NCBI GenBank assembly: GCA_023525975.1
Contig: CM042042.1
Coordinates: forward strand, 44,589,880 to 44,653,879
Origin: Smallanthus sonchifolius
Taxonomy: Eukaryota; Streptophyta; Magnoliopsida; Asterales; Asteraceae
Length of the DNA stretch: 64,000 nt
Reading direction: 5' to 3'
The notes under the pieces were generated by a model. It saw nothing but the letters and a program-made list of their open reading frames with translations. It was not told where the DNA came from and did not search any database. Position 1 is the first letter of the stretch. Each line of letters opens with the position of its first letter. The translations under genes were made by a program, and so were the position numbers. Below are positions 34,835 through 46,457 of the stretch, in pieces.

Positions 34835-36156
34835 AAATTTGTTTTCTAAAATCAATTCAATTCATGGAAGTTAAATTTATTTCTTTTAAATGCTTCATGT
34901 ATAGTTCTTTTAACTTTCAAATATTTTACAAAAATCCAAACAAAATAGAAAACCAGAAAAATTTCAAAGTCTTCTTGAGAAATAAAAAAGGAAATGATAG
35001 TACACCAGAAATGATCTAAATGTCTTAGACTGCACATATGGGAAATGATTGCGTCATGCTTACTTGATTATTTAAATTGTTGAGTTTTTAATCTGCTTAT
35101 TTACAAGTAATTTGAATTGTCAGTAGGATGTAAGCGTCTTTGAATCATTAATAGTGTGGAAATTAAATCATTACTACAACTATGTTTGAACCCATGTTTG
35201 CTAGTATGTGTGTGCGTAAAAGAATGCAAAAGATCGCTATCAGATATAGGATGTTAGATTTTGGCAATGATTTTCTTCTGAGACCAGTTTCGGGTTAGGT
35301 TGTTAGCACAATTAATGTGGTTCATCTCACTGCTCATACTCACAAGTATGCAATGAGAGATTGAATCAAGATATGTCTTGACATCAACCGTTGAGCATAT
35401 ATTCACCCTTGAATCACTCCTGATTCATTGAAATCAAATCCAGATAAAAGTTGGATCCCCTTACCTAAATCCTCAAACACCATATTCATTATCCTGAATC
35501 ATCATACCGATCTTCACTGAAGAAAACACATGAAACCAAGACAAATGAATCACTCGATTATGAATCTTATGATTCCTGATAATCCTTATGGATTCTGTTT
35601 GATTTTCCTGTGCTAATTGATGTAACTTCATTCTGGAAATTTAGAAAATCATTGGTAAAATCCTAGATGCCTTGAGGTAGTGCAAAGTTAAATTCAAATA
35701 GCATAAATGTGGGGTACATGTTGTATATTTATAACTATTACCTTAACACACAAGAACGTGATACTAAGATACTTATGGTTTCAAATCTTATAATATTGTC
35801 AACTTGAATTACTTGTTTATGTGCTTATTACGTATGAATAAATAGTAATCCATTACATAATCCCATATTCTTTGATGTTTATCTTGTATCATTATTGCTA
35901 TAGTTTAGCCTGATATGATCCTCTGCTCGTGTCTTTGAACAAAAATAGTGTGTGTATACTTGTATATCTCTATTCATAAAAAATCAAAAAGATTTTAAGT
36001 TTGTGTATAGTTCAATTCTTATCAAAAATGCCAAAAATATTTGTGTTTAACCTTCTTGAATTGAATTTGAATCCTCTTGATTGAATGTGCTTATCCTGTT
36101 CGTTATTTGACTTTGACTTCTTCATAATTTGAGTTGAAAAATCTGGGTACACATGA
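34835..36156 (+). other. 3' non-coding region after pol
   Basis: No ORF with family signature. Patchily homologous to 30740-32200 in the nested Copia. Contains AAAAAT/CAAAAAGATTTT-rich stretches near 35980-36050. Confidence 0.6.
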
Positions 36157-36303
36157 ATCTCTGTATACTTATTAAGTGCGTAAGGGTTAAACCCTACGTA
36201 CTTAAGTACGCAAGACTTAAGTCATGCGTATTTAGTAAGTAGCAGGAGTTAAGTCCTGCGCACTTAACAAGTACGCACGACTAATATTGTGTGGGTATAT
36301 ATA
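36157..36303 (+). promoter_or_regulatory. Candidate internal promoter before extra ORF
   Basis: An array of GCGTACTT/AAGTACGC units (about 36157-36280) of the same type as in the LTRs is followed by TATATATA at 36296-36303. It lies about 750 bp before the extra ORF and is not part of an LTR that I can delimit. Promoter function is inferred from its likeness to the LTR promoter block. Confidence 0.5.
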
Positions 36304-36453
36304 CATGACTTGGTTTTTTTCTCTGAGTTTATCACATTCAAAAAAACTTGACACTGTTGCATACTCCCTGATCATTTTTCACTCAAAAATTCGTGTGTTC
36401 CTGAACGGTTTTTCGTCCCGACCTTAGTTTCAACATCATCTAACTAACATTTG

Positions 36454-37047
36454 GTGAGAATCTAGGACCATTTCATCTGTTAAATCTTGAGTTTTGGACC
36501 GATTTGTGAACTTGAAGAACTAGGTTTTTGGACTTTGATTTTTGACAAATTTTGGTTGTTTTTGACACACATTATGACTATTATTCAAGGCTCGATCATC
36601 ACATAATTGTCCATAACACTCGTTGATTTTGATTTTGACCTTTGTGTTTGACCGTGGGTTCACGTTGGTCGAAAGTTAGGTCAATTTGACCGTTTATAGT
36701 GCATGTTTGATGTTGGTCTTGGTTCCATTGGTTGTAAACATGGTTTTTGACCTAGTGGCAACCAACATTACCATCAAAACTCATAAGTTACTAATTTTGG
36801 GTTTTCAAAAATTTGTCAAAGTGTTAAGTCATGCGTACTTAACAAGTACGCAAGACATAAGTCATGCGTACTTGCTAAGTACGCAAGACCTAAACCCTGC
36901 GTACATGACAAGTACACAGGAAGGGAATTTCTGAAATTTTTCTAAGTCTGGATTTTCAGTTCTTTGTGAATGTACTATACTTGGTCATGTGTATTCAATT
37001 CCAATGAGTCTTCTTGTTCTTATTGTGTTTACTATTTGTTTGTGCAG
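36454..37047 (+). promoter_or_regulatory. Candidate 5' intron of extra ORF
   Basis: Donor-like TTG|GTGAGA at 36454. Acceptor-like pyrimidine-rich tract ACTATTTGTTTGTGCAG ending at 37047, two bases before the ATG. A second GCGTACTT/AAGTACGC array (about 36831-36920) sits inside. Length 594. Not tested by transcripts. Confidence 0.45.
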
Positions 37048-37049
37048 TG

Positions 37050-40000
37050 ATGGCTCGTGCGTTTACAAGCGAATTCAATATGCTAGCACTTACACCACCG
37101 GAATGGACGGGTGTTGCACTTCAATACAGGGGGATAGTTGATTTCTTGAATTGTTCAAAGATCAGCTATGCTATCTCAGCAGATCTGATAGTTTCAAGAT
37201 CGTATCTGGAGCAGTTCTGGGACACAGCGGATCATGACTGTACGGTAACCCCTAACGTCATTCGGGCTACTGTGGTGGGTCATGACATTGCTTTTTCTGA
37301 GGACACAATCCGAAGGGTCTTACAGTTCCAGGATCTCGTAACCGACCCAAATTCCTATCCTGATTACTTTGTGGATGGGTGTTGGAGGCAACGTATGGGA
37401 TATGTCAGTGTGCGGGATTATTCATCTTACAAGAAGATGTGGGTGCTAGATCAGTAGAGGTACTTTGCCCACGTAATGATCATGTGCATTTCTTCCAGGA
37501 AGGCGGGGAAGGATGCCATGGGACATGATCTAGCAGCTGCCATGGTTGGTTTGTCTCTCAACAGGGGCTATAACTTCTCAAGATACGTCTACAAAGCGCT
37601 AACTGATCAGATCAATACGGCAGAGAGGTTTAGGTTCCTGTTATACCCCAAATTTGTGCAACTCTTGATCAATGATGCGTTGCCAAATCTACATGCTATT
37701 GGGGAAAGAATGCAAGTGAATCTGGTGGAAAAGAGATTTTTCTCACAGTTTCTAACGCCAGGCAATGTAGAACATACCCCTGAGCATACTCCACTCTTTG
37801 GCCACTTGATCAATGAAGCTTATGTGGCGCCTGCAGATTGGAGATGGTTTAGTGCCGAGTCTGAGCCAGAACTCAGTGAACATTCTGATGAGTAACAAGG
37901 AGAGGAGGAAGTTGATAGTGAAGATGAAGTGTCTGAAGAAGGAGGAGACGAAGAAGAAAGAAGCGGTGGTGCTGAAGAATCCGACTCCGAAACAACAGAG
38001 TCTGATTAATCTGATTCTGATGATGCACCATCACCATCACACCCAAGGAGACAGACACAGGTGACCCTTCCTGAGTCGTCTACTAAGAGAAAAAGACAGG
38101 AGAGTACTAGCAGTGAGTATGAGCCCGATTCTGATTCGGATGCTGCTATACATAGACGCAGAAGAGAAAGTATAAACAAGCGTCGGGGGGATAGGCAACA
38201 CCAACCTATCCTTCGTGAGGTAGAAGTCAGTGCTCAGAGGCATGCAACTGTGATGGCTGCGAGTACTGATTCATCTTCTACTTCACTTTCACAACAGCTT
38301 TATAGGCGACAGAGGAGGAGGCCACGTGTAACACCTGATGTGGCTACCACTGCTATCACAAAGGAAGTTCCTATGATAGTGACCCTCCCTGTACCGTCTA
38401 TCCAGGTGGCGGTGACGACTCCAATTCTGACTGAGTCTGTCACCATCACCCCAACCACCATCCAAACAACCACTATCCCTACCTTAATCCCCACAACCAC
38501 TCTCCAACACATCAGTGAACCATTTGCTGATTTTGACTTCAATCAGGGATTTGATTTTAACGAAATCTTTACCTTCCCAACTCATCAAGCCGAAGCATCT
38601 TCATCTAGGGGTCCTGATACTCGTAATGCTAGGATCACTACCCTAGAGACTCAAGTCACTGGACTACTTGAAACGGTACGAAAATCACGTGAAGAATCTG
38701 ACAAGCAACAGGGCCATATAAACTCGATGATTGATGAAGTAGCCGCTTTGAAGAAACAACGGGCGGCTGATGAAAAGAAGCGTAAGGAGCATGATGCTAT
38801 GGTTAAACTGATCTGTGATATGACCAAGACGCTTGTTGCTCAGGGGGAGAGATTGAAGGAATTATTGGAGAAGCAACCACCTAAGCCTAGCAGTGAAGAA
38901 GCTTGTCACTTAGTTGATCTAACTAAGAATGATGACCAGGAAAAGGATCCTGAAGCCGGATCGAGTGGAAGTGAGCAGCAATCGTCGGCTTTGGCGATTG
39001 TTCCTATTTCTGTCATGCCTATTCCTGAGGGGGAGTCTTCTCGGAGTAAAGGTGGAGGTGATGCTTCAGGTGGTAATAAAGGAAAGTCTGTGGCTGATGT
39101 ATTGAAAGATCTATCTGACGACGTGTCGGATGATGTGATCTTATTATTAGAGCCAGACTATTCCAAGGAAGCATAGATCAATGTTCTCTGCAATCTGGAA
39201 GAGGGAGAGATCGAGTCTGGTGATGAATGGGATGAGGAGGATGAGGATGTTGTGATTGAAGTTCCCAAGGGTGATGGGGAAGGAGAATATGAGTTTGAGG
39301 ATGGAGAGATCTTCGAAGCTCCATCCTTTGAAACAAATCTTGATACAGGTTCAGTCGAGCCTGTAAGTACTGTTGAGGCGTCGAATGAAGCCTCTCCTAC
39401 CGACCCTACACATGTGGATCCGGAGGTGCAGAAAAGAAAACATACGCCTGCAAGTTCATCAAAGGATCCGGCTCATGTCTGGCAGAAGACATCAATCATA
39501 GACAAACATGGAGCGACATATATGATCTTAGCTGTGAGGTTCGAGGATGACAAGAAGCTAGTTGCAATTAAGCGAGCTGGGGGGGTTCAATACTTGAAAC
39601 CATCCAGTGAAGCTTTCAGCTCCTTGCCAAAGTACGACCTCATGAACCTAGCAAACCGAGAGCTGCTGGGTCACTCAAATCACGTAGTAGCGATGGGTTT
39701 GTGGTAGGTTCTGCAGCGAGAGGTAAGATCTGGGAAGTTCGAAATTTTTAAGCCTCAAGTGCCCAAGCGAGTCAGGGATAAGAACGTTAGACATCCCGTG
39801 ACTCATAAAAGCTTAAAGAAACTGGTATCAAAAAGCTTAAAGAAACTGGTATACAATCCAGTGCTGTGTGAAACCAGGATTCCCCTAAGCAAGTTATCTC
39901 AGGATATCCTCGGTAACATATGGTACTGGTACGTTGATCCAAAAACGGGTGAGGCGGTGGTGATTGGAAAGGTCTGGTCCGATAGTGAAAGCTTAGTGCC

Positions 40001-40193
40001 AAGGGAACTGATCAGAGTTTTTGATGAAGTCTGCTTCATCAACTTCTCTGTGAAAGATCTGGAGGCGCTAGCTGACAAGTACTGCATGTACACGGACGAG
40101 TGGACAAAATTCCTTGCTACTAAATACGAAAAAGTGGTCAAGTTTTGTCTTGAATACAAGAAGAAGATGGAAGCTAAAGTTGGAGAGCAGTGA
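37050..40193 (+). pseudogene. Extra (post-pol) ORF of Copia element
   Basis: A single frame of about 1,048 codons broken only by stops at 37455, 37893, 38007, 39174 and 39705. The N-terminal ~280 residues are globular (GIVDFLNCSKISYAISADLI, SYLEQFWDTA, YNFSRYVYKALTDQI, FLLYPKFVQLLINDALPNL). I recall this pattern in Asteraceae Copia-associated proteins of unknown function. Then come a very acidic Ser/Glu/Asp region, a basic/Thr-Pro linker, a coiled coil (roughly residues 530-605, LETQVTGLLETVRKSREES) and a basic C-terminal domain. It lies between pol and a polypurine tract (CAAGGGGGAG, 40221-40230), the place of the 'env-like' ORF of SIRE elements. No signal peptide or membrane segment is evident. 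Function unknown. Confidence 0.75.
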
Positions 40194-40232
40194 AGACCGA
40201 AGACAATCCAGAGCTGTTGTCAAGGGGGAGTT

Positions 40233-40970
40233 TGTTGAAGCACTTTTGTGTGACAAACACTCTGGATACTGTCTTAGCTTTTTGTACTTGTCTTGTATGT
40301 ATTTGTCTTTGTATGTTAGTGTTTATATGTATTAGGTATCGAGTTGTAATCACTAATGTATGTACTTTGGCGTCTGTTTTCTCTAAGTGTTTTGCGCACT
40401 TAGCAAGTGCTCAGGAATTACTTTCTGCGTACTTAGCAAGTATGCAAGAACACTCTGCGTACTTGTTAAGTACGCAAGAACAATTTGCCTTGCGCACTTT
40501 TTAAGTACGCAGAGATTTGGTCTAATATAAATAGGTTGTGGTGACAGAAGTTATGTACGTACTCACTTGTAATATCTTTGTAACCTACAAGTTTTATAAT
40601 AGACGAAGTTTGAAAGTGTTTTCGCTGTCGGTTTACTTTGTGTTACTTGATTCTCCACCTAGTCACGGGCATTCTGCACCCGGTTGTACTAGTCACACAC
40701 CCACACGTAACGATCTGAAACACCCGGGGACCTACAAAGTGCGCAGAGATCTGGTCTAGTATAAATAGGTTGTGGTGACAGAAGTTATGTACGCACTCAT
40801 TTGTAACATCTCTGTAACCTACAAGTTTTATAATATACGAAGTTTGAAAGTGTTTTCGTTGTCGGTTTACTTTGTGTTACTTGATTCTCCACCTAGTCAC
40901 GGGTATTCCGCACCCGGTTGTACTAGTCACACACCTACACGTAACGATCTGAGACACCCGAGGACCTACA
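40233..40970 (+). repeat. Inner Copia LTR with duplicated TATA-to-end segment
   Basis: TGTTGAAGCACTT...GGACCTACA. A polypurine tract precedes it and a primer-binding site follows, so it serves as a 3' LTR on its left and a 5' LTR on its right. The palindrome array is at about 40392-40512. The segment from the TATA box to the LTR end is duplicated in tandem: 40505-40738 and 40739-40970, each with a TATAAATAGG box (about 40526 and 40760). ORFs at 40538-40759 and 40772-40999 are the two copies of the same non-genic frame. Confidence 0.82.
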
Positions 40971-40972
40971 AG

Positions 40973-40985
40973 TGGTATCAGAGCC
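40973..40985 (+). other. Primer-binding site after inner LTR
   Basis: TGGTATCAGAGCC, two bases after the LTR end. Confidence 0.9.
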
Positions 40986-41400
40986 TCGGTGTTCGTTGAT
41001 TTGTGTTCCAGTTTTAAGTTTTATGGTTTTTGAGCAGATCTGTGTTCATACGAGTTCGTACTTTTTCAGACCAAAAATCCTTAAATCCGAGTTTGTTATC
41101 ACTTCATTTGGTGTTTGGAAGGCTAAGGGTTTGTTAAATGATGTTTTCTAAGCTTTTGGAAGCATTAATTTCTCAAATCCGTCACTTTTCCAGCATTCTC
41201 CTCAAGATCTGTCAAGAACACTGTTGTTCTGAACAAGTACGCAGAATCACCTTTTCTGCGTACTTGCTAAGTACGCATGGGTTAGCCCTGCGTACTTAGT
41301 AAGTACGCATGAGAAGTGACATGCGTACTTAGCTAAGTACGCAATAGCATTTCTCTGCGCACTTAACAAGTACGCATGAACTTTTCTTAGCCAATTTTTT
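40986..41400 (+). other. Copia leader fragment with palindrome array
   Basis: Continues from the inner LTR as a normal 5' leader, with a dense GCGTACTT/AAGTACGC array at about 41232-41379. It never reaches a gag; the leader is cut off after the array. Confidence 0.7.
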
Positions 41401-42796
41401 TAGGGATCATTTGTACACTTGTTTCGGGCCATTTTTGAGAAGATAGTAATTTTGGTTTTTCGGGACCAAAATTTGTATACGATATGGCTTGGCGAAACAC
41501 GGACGAGATTTTTGTTGGATGATATCATTTTCCATACATAGTTTAAGTGTTCAAACCTGAAAATGTGGGCAACGAGTATCCGGGATACTTATTTAATAGG
41601 GTATGAATGTTGAACTAATGGGAGCAATTGGGTCGTCATCGGCTAAAGGTCTCGTTCTATTTGTGAAGATGTGGCTACTTTGGGTCTTTTGGAAAAAGAA
41701 TCATCTTGTTTAGATATTAAAACCTGAATATGTAGGCTACGAGTATCCGGTATACTTCTTTAATAGGGGAAGAATACTGGAACAACTTGAACCCAAAGAT
41801 TTACTGTTTTGGATCTTTGCAAAGGAATAAAAGAATAAAATCATGGAGTTGGCTAGTTGTGCTTTCTGAGGATTTGAGTGACGTGGTAATGAAGTTGGTC
41901 ATAGTTTACAGAGAAATGAGGGGGACAAAAATAAATGTAACATCAACCATGATTTCTCGTGTAAACTATATCTTTCGTGCTCATTGGTCAAGCCTGTGTT
42001 CAAGATTTGATGTGATTCAATTATGATGGGATTTCTCATTTGGGATCTAGGCGGAATGTCAGATAGACAACCTAGTTATGGAACTTCACAGCGGTGAACG
42101 TATACAGATTAGGAGGTGTGAACCAGGAATGATGATCTAATTGAAGAATGTTGGACTTTGGATATAAGGTGATCACTGTTGAGCATGATTTTGTGTTTGA
42201 TTCTATCAAGTGTTTTCAAGATGAAGCTGGATATCCGTTGGATTTTTAGTTGAAGATGGAACCTTTTACCATTGGCCGATGGGATAGGAAACATTCCCTT
42301 GTTTCTGGTCTAGTCAGATGGAGCTTAAACTGAAAGGGGATATTGGAAATGAACATCTTCGGGAATTTGGTTGACTCGTGAAGATACATGATAGAGTTGG
42401 ACACATCTGGTTGAAGACTTAAGTTTATCTTACTGGAATTCCTATGGGAGCTGATTAGTTTGATGCAGGTTATTGGAAATTCAAACTCTCTATCATATGC
42501 CAGCTGATTTGAAGATGTCTTAGTCTACTATTGTTACCTATCAGCTAGGGAGATATTGTCAGACTCAGAGTTCTAAGTCAGGGTGGAGCAAGCTACTGCT
42601 GAGAGGATGAACTACAATGAAGTGTGTTGGGTTAGTTAGTTCCTATTGAAGCACTTGGTATGGTCTATAATGAAAGCTACAGTTAAGAGGGAGTCGGGTT
42701 TGTCAGCAACTGAAGACTGAAATTTGAAGATTTGAAGATCTCAAGTGGAATGTCAGATGATCAAGTCTCGCCGGAAGACACTTGATGTCATTAGTT
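41401..42796 (+). other. 3' region of large Copia
   Basis: No recognisable coding domain. Two imperfect copies of an ACGAGTATCCGG-containing segment occur at about 41553-41620 and 41718-41785. It leads to the double polypurine tract before the outer 3' LTR. Confidence 0.5.
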
Positions 42797-42886
42797 TAGA
42801 GGGAGTATGTTAGGACATTCTTTGTGAACTGGTGTATATCAGTGTTAGTGATACATAGAATTTGATGTTATAGTTAAGAGGGAGTT
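42797..42886 (+). other. Double polypurine tract of large Copia
   Basis: AGAGGGAGT at 42797-42805 followed by an LTR-start-like ATGTTAGGACATT, then TTAAGAGGGAGTT at about 42873-42885 directly before the LTR. Confidence 0.6.
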
Positions 42887-43389
42887 TGTAGAGGCATGTT
42901 TTTGTAACTATGGATAAAATTTTATGTATCGGTGTACGTGGCTAGTACGCAGGAGGGTGTTCCTGAGTACTTAGCCTGCACACTAGTTTGGTCCTGCGTA
43001 CTTAACAAGTACGCAAGGCTTTTGCCTTGCGTACTTGTCAAGTACGCATGACCAAACCCTGCGTACTTAGACAAGTACGCAGGTATAGTTCCTTCCCCTA
43101 TAAATAGAAGACTTGTCTTCATTTGTAGGTGGAACTCTAGAACTAGGTTGAGAGGTGTCCGGGTCGGGATGAGCTCTCCCGACCACTGGACCGTGAGCTT
43201 AGATGAGAGATGTGTGCTCCTTCGGTATATCGTCTGTAATACGGGATGATTTCTATGTTATGGATTACGTATCGTTCAATTATCTTTCGTCTTTGTTCTT
43301 GTTTCTCTGCTTTGTTCTTCCTGTTTTCACACAAATCACAGAACAGATCCGTGTATTTTCGCTGCGCGACGAGGCTTCCGGGACCTACA
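42887..43389 (+). repeat. 3' LTR of large Copia
   Basis: 503 bp, near-identical to 17725-18218 with one extra palindrome segment. TATAAATA at about 43099-43106. Confidence 0.9.
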
Positions 43390-45321
43390 CATGTCAAACT
43401 CAATGAGTGGAACTATTTATTCATTTTCAAACAGTCAATCAATGTTGCATATAATTTCTTTTTTTAAAGTAAACCGCATAAAAGTTCAATAAAATACAAC
43501 TCAACTAATTTGTTTTGACTAGCTCGATATAGGTCAAGCGTTTGTGCCCTTATTAGCACGGCATTGTGGAACCGAGGGCCCCATTGTAAAATTGTCAAAT
43601 GAATATCACAAACCCACACTCAGTTTATCTGCAGCAAAACTTTGAAGAACATAGAGTTGAACAACTTCTTTTTGTTATGTTCTTTTGTATATGGCTATGT
43701 ATAATTTGGTTTATATAAAAAATAGTTTATACTCTAAAAACAAAATTACCTAATATAGGTTTTGTTTAATATAAAAGTCACATTATCACATATAAGGTGA
43801 AATAAGTTTTAGAAAAAACTCTTCTAAGAATATTGATTCTTTAATATCCATATCAAAACTGAAAATTAAATAAATTTAAATCTTTAAAATTAGGACCATG
43901 TTTCCTTCTACTTATTGTGTTTCTTCATATTCAAAGCGCCACTAGGCTCACCACCTCATGCGTCTTTCATCACATTTTTTTCAAATATGTTGTACCCATC
44001 TTTCAAACTTTTTAAAATTTTTAAATACAACTAGTATTTATTACTATTTATTATTTTTAAGTTGATATGTTTAATTATAAACTATGTAAATATTTGATTT
44101 AATATGTTTATAAAGTTTATAAATGTTAAAATCGACATATTTGTTTACCCTCCCTTAATTTGTAAGTAACTAGTAATTTACTCTGGCGCGTTGCGGCCGT
44201 CACGTGACGCGACACATTAAGTAACAGGTGCTAAACGGCATCGAACTTTATAAAAAAAAAGCTAAACGGTTTAACAAAGTTTTCGAAAAAGCTAAAAAAA
44301 CAGACACAAAACCGCTTAGAAACTGGAAAAAAAAAACCTAAACGGTAAATAAATCAAAGACTTTCAAGAGCCACCATGCGTTGCAGCAAAATATTTAGTA
44401 ACATTCCAAAAATTTTATAAAAAAAAGTAACCGTAACAAAGCTGTTAAAAAATTGATAAAAAAACGAAAGAAAAACCGTTCAAAAAAAGTAAAAAGTTAA
44501 GAAAATTCATAACGACATTGTACGTAAGTGTTTAGATAACTTGTATACTATCATACGTAACTCTGGAACGAAACTTACATCGAAATGTAGATAAAAATAA
44601 GTACGTCGCACGATATATTTGAAATTTAATAAAATGCCCTATTTTGAGCGCAAAAAAATTAGAAAATATATTGATTAAATTTTTAATAATGGTTGAATCT
44701 TTGTTGTTGGAGAACATAAACAAGTTGTACATTAACTAAAGTAAATTTATAATTGACTTAAAGAAAAGAAAATAAGAAGTTGAAATAAATAATGATAGAG
44801 AAGAAGCAGATTTTTAAGAGTGAGATAAATAAAGTTAGAATAAGACAAAATAAACAACTTATATTGAAGGCTTGTATCTTATGCTTTAGTGGTTACATTT
44901 TAATAATTATAAGTATTTCAATTTGTAAGGTCGGTGTCTAGTGTTTTCTATGTTTTTACTTTTTTTCATTTTTCTTTAATTCCTACATCACTTGGACTAT
45001 GTGGGACTTCAAAGCTCGCCGTCCAGTAGAATATTTTCTAATATTTTTTACTTTCTACATCACTTGGACTTTCTGGGGTTATTTTATTTTATTTGATTTT
45101 TAAACGTCTAAACCTTTTGCGCTTTAATTATTTCTCTAAATAACTAATTACCGAATTAACCGTTTAAATATTTCTCTAAATATTTATCCATTGATATAAA
45201 ATTTCGTGTTTCGTGAACTATAATGTTTATGATTAAACATTACTAATTGCTCGTTGTCCAAAGTGTAACTCTTTAGATCGTACCTCGATAACAACGTTGA
45301 TTTAATCGACAATCAGGCATC
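43390..45321. other. AT-rich spacer
   Basis: No coding signature. Contains a GGCGCGTTGCGGCCGTCACG-type GC-rich motif at about 44184-44203 next to ACTAG (44168-44172), a possible decayed Helitron 3' end on the minus strand, with weak support. Confidence 0.4.
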
Positions 45322-45745
45322 CTATATCCAACACATAAGATAGATGACAAAGAAGAACCACCTACAACCTAGCAAGAACTTCAATCTTCTAACTTTTTTA
45401 GCTCTTGTCCTAGCTAATTGCTCCTGTGTCCTAGCTAATTCCTCTTGTTTGTTGATCCTTGTTAACGATCCAGAGATTATTTAAGTTGCTCTTGAACACA
45501 TCAAAGGACCAGCCCATGTGACAACCACACCTTGATTAATGTTGAAGAATTTCATAACATCAGAGCTAAATAAATGAAAACTGAAGTTAAAATAAGTGAA
45601 AATTTCTTACACAATAGTGGAATCTTCGAGCGGGATTTTTCGTAGTCCATAAAGTGTGAATAGTTGTTCGGCTTCCAAAAGAGCATATTACATTGTTCTC
45701 GATTGTAGGGTTCATGGTCGATGATGAAGATGAAGAACGAGCCAT
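45322..45745 (-). pseudogene. Small GRF-type zinc-finger protein, decayed, with one intron
   Basis: Exon 1 from ATG at 45745 reads MARSSSSSSTMNPTIENN and then a GRF-like ICSFGSRTTIHTLWTTKNPARRFHYC, ending at a TGT|GTAAGA donor (about 45611). After an intron of about 80 bases, exon 2 reads CGCHMGW. A one-base shift then gives GPLMCSRA..IISGSLTRINKQEELARTQEQLARTRAKK, with a hydrophobic C-terminal segment (FLLGCRWFFFVIYLMCWI) and stop at 45322. Small plant GRF proteins share this order: GRF finger, MCxRS, coiled coil, C-terminal membrane segment. Decay signs: the second zinc Cys of the finger is Phe, one frameshift, one stop. GRF fingers are thought to bind nucleic acid. Confidence 0.6.
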
Positions 45746-45756
45746 GATTTTCGATG

Positions 45757-45832
45757 CAGGATTAAGAACGATGAGGATTAAGAACGATGAAGATTAAGAA
45801 CGATGAAGATGAAGAACGATGAATTAAGAAGT
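45757..45832. repeat. Short tandem repeat upstream of GRF pseudogene
   Basis: Imperfect repeats of about 16 bases (ATTAAGAACGATGAAG) in what would be the 5' untranslated region of the GRF gene. Confidence 0.7.
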
Positions 45833-46116
45833 AGGGTTGAATCGTACGTGATATAACCACTTGAATTTACCGGAATACCCCCTGACGTGAAGGGCATGTG
45901 ATGGTGACTTAACGGAATCCTTAATAGAGTAAGTCAATTAGACAAAAACGGTAACAATCAAATTATTTGATAGCTCAAGGGGTTAATCAAGGACTATACG
46001 TGTAAACGGGTCTAAAGCCCAGGGACGTTTTTTTGTAATTTATGCTAATAACTAGTTATTTTTCTAAACTCGTTAATTCCTAGTAACCCCTAAGCTTAGT
46101 GGTGCACAAATCGGTT

Positions 46117-46275
46117 TTTTAACCCAAACCGGTTCAACCCAAACCGAACCGGTTTGGTCAACGAAAAGTCAAAACCGGTTTCGTAGGTGGAGAATGACTA
46201 ACTGGTCAAACCGGTTAGGGTTGGTTACAAACCGGTTTGTGTGGTAAACCGGTTTAAACCGGTTTTTATTAAAAA
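46117..46275. repeat. Left subterminal AACCGGTT array of hAT
   Basis: At least six AACCGGTT-type palindromes in about 160 bp. A matching array lies at the other end of the element. Confidence 0.88.
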
Positions 46276-46457
46276 AAAAAATTCAAATAAATTTTATATT
46301 TTTAATATAAAAAAAATAAAAAATATAAAACATAAAGTTCAACGTTTATTAATATTTGGAAAGTTCAGAAATTAAAAAACATGAAAAGATAAAATTATAA
46401 AATTGTAAAACATTACAAATGACAATATATATTTTTATTTTTTGCAATATTGATTTA

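Larger units (their letters stand above)
17725..43389 (+). mobile_element. Large Copia element (SIRE-like), heavily nested
   Basis: Outer LTRs lie at 17725-18218 and 42887-43389, both starting TGTAGA(A/G)GCATG and ending CCTACA. A TGGTATCAGAGC primer site follows the left LTR and a purine tract precedes the right one. Flanks are TATGT (17720-17724) and CATGT (43390-43394), a 4/5 match. Inside, in order: gag (split by a Gypsy element), protease, integrase, a nested Copia, RT/RNase H, a 3' non-coding region, an extra ORF, an additional LTR with its own primer site, and a second 3' region. Whether the extra ORF and inner LTR belong to this element or to a related recombined copy is unresolved. 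Confidence 0.8.

Noticed and set aside
36686..36934. 82-codon ORF before the extra ORF
   Set aside because: Its second half only reads through the palindrome array (repeated AYL-STQ peptides), the same artefact as in 18526-18780 and 40190-40504.
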